From JAWLFI01 sp964626595 (lineage in GTDB: Bacteria > Bacteroidota > Bacteroidia > Chitinophagales > Saprospiraceae), in contig CAZVFU010000003.1 in assembly GCA_964626595.1 (NCBI GenBank), positions 1 through 64,000 on the forward strand: DNA of 64,000 nt, written 5' to 3'. Positions 50,898-58,722 of this stretch are shown here, one piece after another (the stretch's first letter is position 1; the number at the start of each line of letters is the position of its first letter). A program made the position numbers and the translations under genes. The notes under the pieces were generated by a model. It had not been told where the DNA came from, searched no databases, and saw nothing but the letters and a program-made list of their open reading frames with translations.

Positions 50898-52163
50898 ATG
50901 AGTGTCTCTTCCTTTATCGCCGCTAAAACATTTGACCGAAGTAAGCGATCCTTTTCGGGGTTTATTATCAGGTTGACTACTGTCGCGGTAGCTTTGAGTA
51001 TAAGTGTCATGATTATTGCCGTTTGTATTATCAAGGGCTTTCGAAGTGAAATCAGTGAAAAGGTCTTTGGCTTTTGGGGACATATTCATATCACGCACAT
51101 TAATTCTCACGACTTTCAAGAGGTACCTTTAGTAGATACCATGGACTGGGTGCAGTCTTTGGCTAATCTCCGTTCAGAATCCGTTCGGAATCACGAGCTT
51201 GGTACTTTTGTTGAGCCAGTAGATTACTTCCATAGAACAGCTCACCTTTCAGCTATTATGCAGACCGACGACAATATTGAAGGTCTCATCATGAAGGGAG
51301 TGGACTCCTTGTATAATTGGCCGGCCTTTCAACAATATTTAGACACGGATACCCAGAGTCTGGCCAATTATAAGTTGGAAGGTCGGAATACCATCATATC
51401 CAGAACTACAGCCCGAAGGTTATCTCTGGAACAGGGCGACCAGGTCATTTTATACTTTATAAAGGACGGTAAAGAAATTCCAAGGCGGTTTACAGTGGAA
51501 GGAATTTACCATACAGGTATCCGCGAATTTGATGAAAAACTCGCTTTTGTGCCCTTGCCGGAACTGCAGGCTATTTTAGGTTGGTCTGATCGTCAGATCG
51601 GGGGTGTAGAAGTTTTTGTTTCCGACATTGAGCAGTTAGATGCTTTTTCTCGTTATGTCTATTTCGATGTGGTTCCTATGGATATTGTAGCCCGGTCTAT
51701 CACCCAGCGTTTACAACCCATTTTTCAATGGCTTGAGTTACAAAAGGTTAATGAGCAGATTATCTTGTTGTTAATGATAGCGATTTGCATTCTCAACATG
51801 TCTACAGGAGTGCTGATTTTGATATTCGAGCGCATGCGTATGTTGGGCCTACTTACCACATTAGGATACCCGCATAGTGTACTTCAGCGTATATTTCTGC
51901 ATTATTCAGGATATATCGTGATTCGAGGGTTATTTTGGGGTAATTTGATTGGATTAGGCCTATGCGCCATACAATACTATTTCCAACCGATCACATTAGA
52001 TGAGGAAAGTTATTATCTCGCTCACGCACCTATTCATTTTGATTGGATTAAAATTGGGCTGATTAATGTAGCCAGTAGTATTTTAATCCTTGTGTTTATG
52101 GTTCTGCCTACCCTTCTTCTTCGAAAGATCGATCCCATTCGAGCACTGAGTTTCAGACAATAA
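50898..52163 (+). CDS. ABC transporter permease of the LolC/LolE (FtsX-like) family
   Basis: 421-residue inner-membrane permease. The first helix (residues 22-45, VAVALSISVMIIAVCII) is followed by the MacB-like periplasmic domain (about 60-270) and an FtsX domain with three helices (about 280-400) ending DPIRALSFRQ, the usual C-terminus. Such proteins, with LolD, extract lipoproteins from the inner membrane. The likely ATPase partner in this window is lolD at 11865-12527. Because only one LolC/E gene is seen, it could work as a homodimer (LolF-like), which is an inference. A -7 box lies 5 nt before the start. Confidence 0.85.
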   Translation: MSVSSFIAAKTFDRSKRSFSGFIIRLTTVAVALSISVMIIAVCIIKGFRSEISEKVFGFWGHIHITHINSHDFQEVPLVDTMDWVQSLANLRSESVRNHELGTFVEPVDYFHRTAHLSAIMQTDDNIEGLIMKGVDSLYNWPAFQQYLDTDTQSLANYKLEGRNTIISRTTARRLSLEQGDQVILYFIKDGKEIPRRFTVEGIYHTGIREFDEKLAFVPLPELQAILGWSDRQIGGVEVFVSDIEQLDAFSRYVYFDVVPMDIVARSITQRLQPIFQWLELQKVNEQIILLLMIAICILNMSTGVLILIFERMRMLGLLTTLGYPHSVLQRIFLHYSGYIVIRGLFWGNLIGLGLCAIQYYFQPITLDEESYYLAHAPIHFDWIKIGLINVASSILILVFMVLPTLLLRKIDPIRALSFRQ

Positions 52164-52178
52164 ATTATTTACTAACCG

Positions 52179-52293
52179 GTTGTTAACAACTTATTTAAGG
52201 ACTGATACCCCTGCCAATACAGGAGTTTGGTGTTTTTATTAACATTGTGTTAATAAGTTTGCACATATTAGAGAAATCTTTAGTATAAATTTG
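52179..52293 (+). promoter_or_regulatory. nrdBA upstream region with two palindromes and a -7 box
   Basis: GTTGTTAACAAC (52179-52190) and TTATTAACA-ttg-TGTTAATAA (52236-52256) are perfect inverted repeats sharing a GTTAA core. TTTG (52258-52261) and TAAATTTG (52286-52293) lie just downstream, 24 nt apart, slightly longer than usual. A short hairpin around 52205-52225 may end the permease transcript. An operator for a regulator of the class Ia reductase is possible; the palindromes do not look like the NrdR box. Confidence 0.4.
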
Positions 52294-52373
52294 CAACTCG
52301 TAATTATCTTTCTCGTTTAGATTCTGAAATTTCTGTCTATACTGACGCTTAATATCTGAAAATTAGAGCAATA

Positions 52374-53345
52374 ATGAGCCACGAACCTTTACTCACCGAG
52401 AATCCGAATCGCTTTGTATTATTCCCCATAAAACATGACGATATCTGGAAGTATTACAAAGATTCCGAAGCTTGTTTCTGGACAGCGGAAGAGATTGACC
52501 TATCGGCAGACCTGTCCGATTGGAGCGATAAACTGAACGATGATGAACGCTATTTTATAAAGCACGTATTGGCCTTCTTTGCCGCCAGTGATGGAATCGT
52601 CAATGAGAACTTAGCTGAAAACATGGTCAATGAAGTCCAGTATACAGAGGCTAAATTTTATTATGGGTTTCAAATCATGATGGAGAATATTCACTCTGAA
52701 ACCTACAGTCTCTTGATTGATACCTATATAAAAGACCCCAAAGAAAAAGACTACCTTTTTAATGCCATCGACAATATGGATTGCGTGAAAAAGAAAGCAG
52801 ATTGGGCCATGCGATGGATTGATGAGGGGTCTTTTCAGGAACGACTTATCGCATTTGCAGCAGTAGAGGGAATCTTTTTCTCTGGCTCTTTCTGTAGCAT
52901 CTTCTGGCTTAAAAAGCGCGGCCTTATGCCCGGTCTTAGTTTTTCCAATGAGCTGATATCAAGAGATGAGGGCATGCATTGTGATTTCGCATGTTTGCTC
53001 TACAACAATCATATTGAAAACCAACTTTCCAAAGAAACCGTACGTAAGATTATCTCTGATGCGGTAGAGATAGAAAAAGAGTTTGTATCGGATGCCTTAC
53101 CCGTGAATTTGATTGGAATGAATTCCGATTTGATGTGTCAATACATAGAATTTGTCGCTGATCGACTTTTAATTAGTTTGAATTGTGATAAGCTCTTCGA
53201 GGTAGAAAATCCCTTTCCCTGGATGGACCTGATATCTCTTCAGGGGAAAACCAACTTTTTTGAAAAGCGCGTGGGAGACTACAAAAAGGCTGGCGTGGGT
53301 CAAGATCCTAAGGACAAAATCTTTTCGACAGACGAAGACTTTTAA
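52374..53345 (+). CDS. nrdB: Ribonucleoside-diphosphate reductase small subunit NrdB
   Basis: Houses the di-iron centre and radical tyrosine of class Ia ribonucleotide reductase. The 323-residue protein looks like the eukaryotic type: NIHSETYSLLIDTYIKDP with the radical Tyr111, carboxylate ligands in ENLAENMVNEVQ and EAKFYYGFQIMMENIH, FAAVEGIFFSGSFCSIFWLKKRGLMPGL (split here) and SRDEGMHCDF. The C-terminal peptide FSTDEDF should dock onto NrdA. It lies 23 nt before nrdA on the same strand. Confidence 0.96.
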   Translation: MSHEPLLTENPNRFVLFPIKHDDIWKYYKDSEACFWTAEEIDLSADLSDWSDKLNDDERYFIKHVLAFFAASDGIVNENLAENMVNEVQYTEAKFYYGFQIMMENIHSETYSLLIDTYIKDPKEKDYLFNAIDNMDCVKKKADWAMRWIDEGSFQERLIAFAAVEGIFFSGSFCSIFWLKKRGLMPGLSFSNELISRDEGMHCDFACLLYNNHIENQLSKETVRKIISDAVEIEKEFVSDALPVNLIGMNSDLMCQYIEFVADRLLISLNCDKLFEVENPFPWMDLISLQGKTNFFEKRVGDYKKAGVGQDPKDKIFSTDEDF

Positions 53346-53368
53346 ATCATAATAAATAAAGAAATATC

Positions 53369-55753
53369 ATGCAGGTACTTAAAAGAAGTGGAAAAAGGGA
53401 GGATGTTAGTTTTGATAAAATTACAGCCCGAATTAAGAAATTGTGCTACGGCTTAAATCAAATTCATGTGAAGCCCCTTGAAATTGCCCGACGCGTTATA
53501 CAGGGCTTATATGACGGAGTGAGCACAAGTGACTTGGATAACCTGGCAGCTGAAACGGCAGCCAATATGGCAACCATCCATCCGGATTATGCCCTCCTTG
53601 CTGCCCGGATTTCCATAAGCAACCTACACAAGAATACGGAGAAATCGTTTTTCAAAACGATGAAAAAACTCCATGAATATGTGGATCCTAAAACCGGGCT
53701 TTCTGCCGGCATGATTAGTGATCAAACGATGGAAATTATTTCAAAAAATAGGGATATTCTGGATTCCAGCATAGTCTACTCTCGCGACGATGCATTTGAT
53801 TATTTCGGCTTCAAAACCCTCGAAAAATCTTATTTGCTTCGCATGGACGGAAAAGTGGTAGAGCGCCCTCAGCACATGATCATGCGAGCCGCAGTGGGCA
53901 TTCACGGTGAGGATATCGAGTCGGCGATCGAAACCTATGATCTTATTTCTGAGAAATGGTTCATTCACGCCACACCCACATTATTTAATGCGGGAACACC
54001 CCGCCCTCAACTCTCTAGTTGCTTTTTGCTGAGCATGACAGATGACAGCATTCCCGGCATATTTGAAACTCTGACCCGTTGTGCTAAAATCTCTCAATCC
54101 GCTGGTGGAATAGGACTAAGTGCGCACAACATTCGCGCCAAAGGATCCTACATAAAAGGAACAGGAGGTCAATCTAACGGCATTGTACCCATGCTGCGCG
54201 TATTTAATGATACCGCTCGATATGTAGATCAGGGTGGAGGTAAGCGCAAAGGAGCGTTTGCCGTCTATTTAGAACCCTGGCATGCAGATGTCTACGATTT
54301 TTTGGAACTGAAAAAGAACCACGGTAAAGAAGAGATGCGCGCCCGGGATTTATTTTATGCCATGTGGATTCCGGATTTGTTTATGGAGAGGGTCCAAAAC
54401 GATGAGATGTGGAGTCTATTTTGTCCGGCTGAGGCTCCAGGCCTCTATGACTGCCACGGTGGCGAATTTGAGCAGTTATACCACAAGTACGAGCGTGAAG
54501 GACGCGCGCGAAAGCAGGTAAAGGCACAGGAATTGTGGTTTGAAATTCTCGAATCTCAGATTGAAACCGGGACACCATATATTCTGTATAAGGATGCGGC
54601 CAATAAGAAATCCAACCAATCTAATTTGGGCACCATCCGCTCAAGTAATCTATGTACGGAAATCATTGAGTACACGGCACCCGACGAAGTGGCGGTTTGT
54701 AATTTGGCCTCGATTTCACTTCCGAAATTTGTCAAAGAAGATGGCACATTCGATCATCAGAAGTTGTACGAAATTACAAGAGTGGTCACTCGGAACCTCA
54801 ATAAGATCATAGACATCAATTACTATCCCATTCCCGAGGCCGAAAACTCAAATATGAGGCACCGCCCCATTGGAATTGGAGTACAAGGCTTAGCGGATGC
54901 GTTTATTTTGATGCGCTATCCGTTCGATAGCCCGGAGGCCCGAAAACTGAATCGAGATATATTTGAAACGATGTACTATGCGGCCCTTACGGAGTCTTGC
55001 GCTTTGGCTGAGAAGGAAGGAGCCTATTCCACTTTCGAAGGTTCGCCGGCTAGTCGAGGTGAATTGCAGTTTGACCTTTGGGGCGTAAGTCCATCCGACC
55101 GATGGAATTGGTCCGGGTTAAAAGCAGAAATTCAGGAAAAGGGCTTGCGAAACAGCTTGCTATTGGCCCCAATGCCGACAGCTTCAACGAGCCAGATATT
55201 GGGCAATAACGAGTGTATAGAACCCTACACCTCAAATATTTATAGTCGAAGGACGCTTTCTGGAGAGTATGTGGTGGTCAATAAGCATTTGCTTCGGGAT
55301 CTTATTGCACTTGATTTGTGGAATGACGATCTGAAACAAGAGATGATGGCAGCTAACGGATCGATTCAAAAGATTGATGATATCCCTCAGGAAATCAAAG
55401 ATTTGTATAAGACCGTGTGGGAAATGAGTCAAAAGGTCATCATCGATATGTCGGCGGATAGAGGCGCTTTTATATGTCAGAGTCAAAGTCTGAATTTATT
55501 CGTGGAAAACCCATCCTTCGGCAAGCTATCGAGTATGCATTTTTATGCCTGGAAAGCAGGTCTGAAAACCGGTATGTATTATTTGCGCACCAAGGCTGCC
55601 GTCGATCCCATCAAATTTACTTTGGGAGACAAACACCAGAAGAAATTCGCTAAAAATGGAGCCGTTTCCAGTCTTACCTCATCCTCGCCCGAGCCGGAAT
55701 CGGAGGGATCGAGTTGCAGTATGGATGACGATTGTTTGATGTGCGGCGCATAA
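53369..55753 (+). CDS. nrdA: Ribonucleoside-diphosphate reductase large subunit NrdA
   Basis: Reduces ribonucleoside diphosphates. The 794-residue chain has an N-terminal ATP cone (MQVLKRSGKREDVSFDKITARI) that sets overall activity through ATP/dATP. The active site includes LSSCFLLSMTDD, GGIGLSAHNIRAKGS, SNLCTEIIEYT (the catalytic Cys and Glu), and the radical-transfer tyrosine pair before the tail. The C-terminal redox pair CLMC is at 789-792, two residues from the end. It ends a two-gene operon that is closed by a strong terminator. Confidence 0.96.
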   Translation: MQVLKRSGKREDVSFDKITARIKKLCYGLNQIHVKPLEIARRVIQGLYDGVSTSDLDNLAAETAANMATIHPDYALLAARISISNLHKNTEKSFFKTMKKLHEYVDPKTGLSAGMISDQTMEIISKNRDILDSSIVYSRDDAFDYFGFKTLEKSYLLRMDGKVVERPQHMIMRAAVGIHGEDIESAIETYDLISEKWFIHATPTLFNAGTPRPQLSSCFLLSMTDDSIPGIFETLTRCAKISQSAGGIGLSAHNIRAKGSYIKGTGGQSNGIVPMLRVFNDTARYVDQGGGKRKGAFAVYLEPWHADVYDFLELKKNHGKEEMRARDLFYAMWIPDLFMERVQNDEMWSLFCPAEAPGLYDCHGGEFEQLYHKYEREGRARKQVKAQELWFEILESQIETGTPYILYKDAANKKSNQSNLGTIRSSNLCTEIIEYTAPDEVAVCNLASISLPKFVKEDGTFDHQKLYEITRVVTRNLNKIIDINYYPIPEAENSNMRHRPIGIGVQGLADAFILMRYPFDSPEARKLNRDIFETMYYAALTESCALAEKEGAYSTFEGSPASRGELQFDLWGVSPSDRWNWSGLKAEIQEKGLRNSLLLAPMPTASTSQILGNNECIEPYTSNIYSRRTLSGEYVVVNKHLLRDLIALDLWNDDLKQEMMAANGSIQKIDDIPQEIKDLYKTVWEMSQKVIIDMSADRGAFICQSQSLNLFVENPSFGKLSSMHFYAWKAGLKTGMYYLRTKAAVDPIKFTLGDKHQKKFAKNGAVSSLTSSSPEPESEGSSCSMDDDCLMCGA

Positions 55754-55797
55754 TTTTATTCCTCCCCGGAATAGGTAAGGTCATTTGACTTTCAGGG

Positions 55798-55828
55798 CCC
55801 TGCGATGGATTTCGCAGGGTCTTTTTTT
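55798..55828 (+). terminator. Rho-independent terminator after nrdA
   Basis: Stem CCCTGCGA (55798-55805) with TCGCAGGG (55812-55819), loop of 6 nt, followed by TCTTTTTTT. This is the clearest terminator in the window. A structured repeat begins 5 nt later. Confidence 0.85.
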
Positions 55829-55833
55829 CTTTT

Positions 55834-56006
55834 GGGCGTGCCCCTCGAGTGCCCTGCGGGCAGCTCGAGGGTCGGGCTATCCGCTCGTAGTCAGGGCCCC
55901 ATGGGCCGGCATCCCTACGGCTCCGTGGGGCTTCCTTCAGTCGCCTACTCGCACTAGGGCTGCTTCGGCACATGCGTCCCTGACTGCCGCTACTATCCCT
56001 CACGCG
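55834..56006 (+). repeat. Structured intergenic repeat, subtype II (copy 5)
   Basis: Head GGGCGTGCCCC; P1 pairs 55842-55849 with 55864-55871 (CCCTCGAG/CTCGAGGG), with an inner GCCC/GGGC. Then come TCGGGCTATCCGCTC, a long-range stem AGTCAGGG (55889-55896) with CCCTGACT (55978-55985), and inside it a hairpin CCCTACGG with CCGTGGGG (55913-55920 with 55923-55930, one G-U). The tail TATCCCTCACGCG ends at 56006. A second tail-like block (CTGCCGCTTCTATCCTTCACG) occurs near 56091-56111, suggesting a nested or partial duplicate before the scaffold gap. Confidence 0.78.
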
Positions 56007-56220
56007 GTGGACAGGGAGTGGGATTTTCCGTGGATTTGTTGACCGTACCGCGTTCTGTGGTATTTCGAATCGCTATCGCGACTCTCAACCTGCCGCTTCT
56101 ATCCTTCACGTGAAGACGAATGTCAACCGAAACTCCAAATCGCTTACGAAATAGATAGCTCGGGAAGAGTAACTATTGCAGCTGAACTCGGATTTTCGAA
56201 CTCCATCAACCTTCCTCGTC

Positions 56221-56367
56221 TTACGAAGCATCTTGAGCGGTTGGCTTTTTGCAATTAGCTTTTGCTCTCTTTCGTGATTTCACCGCAGACTTTAGTGCCG
56301 CTTTAGCGGTTGGTGCGAATCTTGATGCCGACTTTGCAGTAGTTGGAGATATTGATGATGGCTTGGC
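56221..56367 (-). other. Lys/Ala-rich open frame beside the scaffold gap
   Basis: Open for 48 codons then TAA, on the minus strand from 56367 to 56221. The translation is strongly basic, with AKAALKSAVKSRKRAKANCKK as its core part (listed in two pieces: AKAALKSAVKSRK, RAKANCKK). It resembles the Lys/Ala tail of bacterial histone H1-like proteins. An in-frame stop at 56370 separates it from the gap, so it is either a remnant, a short ORF without its own ATG, or chance. I would not call it a gene. Confidence 0.2.
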
Positions 56368-56381
56368 TTAGGCCGTAAAGA

Positions 56382-56481
56382 NNNNNNNNNNNNNNNNNNN
56401 NNNNNNNNNNNNNNNNNNNNNNNNNNNNNNNNNNNNNNNNNNNNNNNNNNNNNNNNNNNNNNNNNNNNNNNNNNNNNNNNN
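56382..56481. other. 100-N scaffold gap
   Basis: Exactly 100 unknown bases, the usual placeholder for a join of unknown length. It lies between two structured repeats that would break an assembly graph. Apparent frames running across it, such as one on the minus strand from 56722 to 56303, are not evidence for genes. The flanks contain no other recognisable gene apart from the basic frame noted nearby. Confidence 0.97.
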
Positions 56482-56507
56482 CCTTTAACCTTTGAAAAAC
56501 TCCATCT

Positions 56508-56715
56508 TCGGGTGAGGGATGGGAAGGGCGCTCCGCCGGAGCGGAGCGGTCCCGAGAATCGCCAATGGCGATCTCGAGGACGGAACCCCTGGACAGCCCG
56601 ACCCCAGCACTATTTTTGATCCGGAAATTTGTGTTGATAAAAGGGGAGGAGTGGGGAATTCCTTTCTGACTGAAGAGTAGGGATCGCTCTAAAAAATAGT
56701 GCAGGGGGCACCCCC
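56508..56715 (-). repeat. Structured intergenic repeat, subtype II (copy 6)
   Basis: On the minus strand head GGGGGTGCCCC; P1 is long, 56692-56707 with 56602-56617 (15 of 16 bp), around a 74-nt loop similar in size to copy 1. It is followed by TCGGGCTGTCC, a hairpin near 56552-56578 (TCGCC/GGCGA), a CTCCGC/GCGGAG hairpin near 56529-56545, and the tail CATCCCTCACCCG. It lies downstream of rarA on the same strand. The region between this element and rarA is about 50 nt. Confidence 0.72.
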
Positions 56716-56768
56716 AAATCATAAAAAAATAGAAATGGATGAGCTTTCAAGGGTTATAAATGGGAAAA

Positions 56769-58034
56769 CTAGGCCTTATTCCAGCGCTCTTCTTGTTTTT
56801 GCTGAATTTTTTTCTCGGCGGCATTCGATTGGGCCTGAAACCACCTTAGGTTTTTCAGATCATCGGGTAAGTACTGCTGTTTGGTGAAATTTCCGGGATG
56901 ATCGTGAGGGTATAGGTACTTTGTTCCATAATTTAACTCTTTCATCAGCTCTGTTGGAGCGTTTCTAAGATGCAACGGAACGGGCTTGGGACCGTTTTTT
57001 CGAATGTGATCCAAAACCTGGTCTATGGCGAGGTAGGCGGAATTGCTTTTGGGTGAGGAGGCGAGATAGATGGCGACTTCGGACATGACGATGCGGCCTT
57101 CCGGCATGCCGATTTTGCGGATGCTATCCATAGCGGCATTGGCCAATAAAAGGGCGTTGGGGTTGGCAAGTCCAATATCTTCGGCGGCAGAAATAATCAT
57201 ACGGCGACAGATAAACTCCGGCTTTTCACCGGCATTGATCATGCGGGCTAGCCAATACAGGGTAGCGTCGATATGTGAACCACGAATGCTTTTAATGAAG
57301 GCGGAGACGACGTCGTAGTGGTTTTCTCCCTTTTTATCATAGGCGAAGGACTGCTGCTGCACGATGGATTCGATCAAATGATTATTGATCTTCACGGATT
57401 CGGAGTCTTGAGCAGCTTTTACAGCAAGCTCTATAATATTATATAATTTGCGCGCATCTCCTCCGGAATGTATGAGTAGAGCGTCCCACTCCTCCACGGA
57501 AATAGCTATATTTTTGAGCATATCGTCTGCTTGCAAAGCTGTAGTGACCATGTTTTTCAGCTCCTCTTTAGAAAGTGGATTGAGCACGTAGGTTTGGCAT
57601 CTGCTGAGCAGCGCGTTATTAATCTCGAAAGACGGATTCTCAGTGGTGGCTCCTATGAGCACAATGGTACCTGACTCTACCGCTCCGAGTAGGGCGTCTT
57701 GCTGGTTTTTGCTGAATCTATGGATCTCATCGATGAAGAGAATGGGTGGAGGCTGGTCAAAAAAATGAGAACTTTCAGCAGAATCAATAGCAGCTCTGAT
57801 GTTTTTCACACCCGCATTAATCGCGCTAAGCTCTATGGTTTTGCGTTGTGTCTCCCGAGCGATGAGACGGGCAAGGCTGGTCTTGCCAACACCGGGCGGG
57901 CCCCACAAAATCATGGAGGGGATATCATTCTTCTCTATCGAAAGGCGTAAAGCAGCACCGGGAGCCATGAGTTGATTTTGGCCGACATAATCATCCAGAT
58001 TTTTAGGGCGCATGCGATCTGCTAAGGGTCTCAA
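56769..58034 (-). CDS. rarA: Replication-associated recombination protein RarA (MgsA)
   Basis: AAA+ ATPase acting at stalled replication forks. The 421-residue protein starts at TTG (MRPLADRMRPKNLDDYVGQ) with Walker A GPPGVGKTS, Walker B LFIDEIHRFSKNQQDALL, sensor GATTENPSFEINNALLSR, arginine finger region, and the C-terminal helical tetramerisation part (HIDATLYWLARMINAGEKP, FICRRMIISAAEDIGLANPNAL). All key residues are present. It is divergent from an ECF sigma factor gene and ends close to a structured repeat and scaffold gap. Confidence 0.93.
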   Translation of the reverse strand: MRPLADRMRPKNLDDYVGQNQLMAPGAALRLSIEKNDIPSMILWGPPGVGKTSLARLIARETQRKTIELSAINAGVKNIRAAIDSAESSHFFDQPPPILFIDEIHRFSKNQQDALLGAVESGTIVLIGATTENPSFEINNALLSRCQTYVLNPLSKEELKNMVTTALQADDMLKNIAISVEEWDALLIHSGGDARKLYNIIELAVKAAQDSESVKINNHLIESIVQQQSFAYDKKGENHYDVVSAFIKSIRGSHIDATLYWLARMINAGEKPEFICRRMIISAAEDIGLANPNALLLANAAMDSIRKIGMPEGRIVMSEVAIYLASSPKSNSAYLAIDQVLDHIRKNGPKPVPLHLRNAPTELMKELNYGTKYLYPHDHPGNFTKQQYLPDDLKNLRWFQAQSNAAEKKIQQKQEERWNKA

Positions 58035-58131
58035 ATTCTTTTTCGTTTATTACCAACCATTTACGGCTGTGTGACGTTATAACTTCATAGACAAATATAT
58101 GATATATTTTGTGTGCTCAGGAAATTGAGAT

Positions 58132-58722
58132 TTGAATGCAAACCGTATGAACGTTGATTCGGAAATGTTAGCTGCATGTAAAAGGGATGACCGAGAGGCT
58201 ATTCACAATCTTTACACTCTTTGCCATGGGCAAATGATTGGAATAGGTTTGCGATACTTAAAGGATAAGAATGACGCTGTATCTGCTTTTCATAAATCAT
58301 TTATGAAGATTCTCAACGGTTTATCATCTTATTCGGAACAACAAAATTTCATGGCTTGGGCAAAACGTATTATGGTGAATACTTGCATAGATACGTTTAG
58401 AAAAACAAGTAAACATTTAGAAAGGGAGTATCCTTTTGATCCTTCAGATTACTACTATAAAAATGGCTCTGTAGACTGGAATTTGGCCGAGATGAATATG
58501 AGGACAGAAGATTTGCTTGAAATGATTCAGTCTCTTCCAGAAAAGTCCCGACAGGTGTTTAATCTTTATGTATTTGAAGATTTTAAGCATCAGGAAATTG
58601 CTGAGATTCTGGATATGAGTGAAGGGACATCGAAATGGCATTTGTCGAAAGCAAGGAAAGTATTGCAGCAAAAATTAATGAACGCATTAGATCGAGAAAA
58701 TAAGAAGGTATATGCCTCGTAA
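58132..58722 (+). CDS. ECF-type RNA polymerase sigma factor
   Basis: 196-residue sigma-70 factor. Region 2 (YTLCHGQMIGIGLRYLKDKNDA, AVSAFHKSFMKILNGL, FMAWAKRIMVNTCIDTFRK) and region 4 (LPEKSRQVFNLYVFEDFKHQEIAEILDMSEGTSKWHLSKAR) are both clear. The start is either TTG at 58132 or ATG at 58147; the ATG loses only five residues. The next two same-strand genes, a membrane/barrel protein and a lipoprotein, are probably co-regulated. The activating signal is unknown. Confidence 0.9.
   Translation: MNANRMNVDSEMLAACKRDDREAIHNLYTLCHGQMIGIGLRYLKDKNDAVSAFHKSFMKILNGLSSYSEQQNFMAWAKRIMVNTCIDTFRKTSKHLEREYPFDPSDYYYKNGSVDWNLAEMNMRTEDLLEMIQSLPEKSRQVFNLYVFEDFKHQEIAEILDMSEGTSKWHLSKARKVLQQKLMNALDRENKKVYAS

Noticed and set aside
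52205..52240. Hairpin ACCCCTG/CAGGAGT followed by T-rich sequence as terminator of the LolC/E gene
   Set aside because: The stem is short with one mismatch, so I only mention it within the nrdBA upstream region.
55674..56042. Arg/Pro/Ser-rich frames on both strands over the copy 5 repeat
   Set aside because: Long frames arise because GC-rich hairpins lack stop codons. They overlap the terminator and nrdA end, and have no homology.
56303..56722. Minus-strand frame crossing the scaffold gap
   Set aside because: It is held open only by unknown bases; the parts on both sides of the gap are in unrelated sequence.
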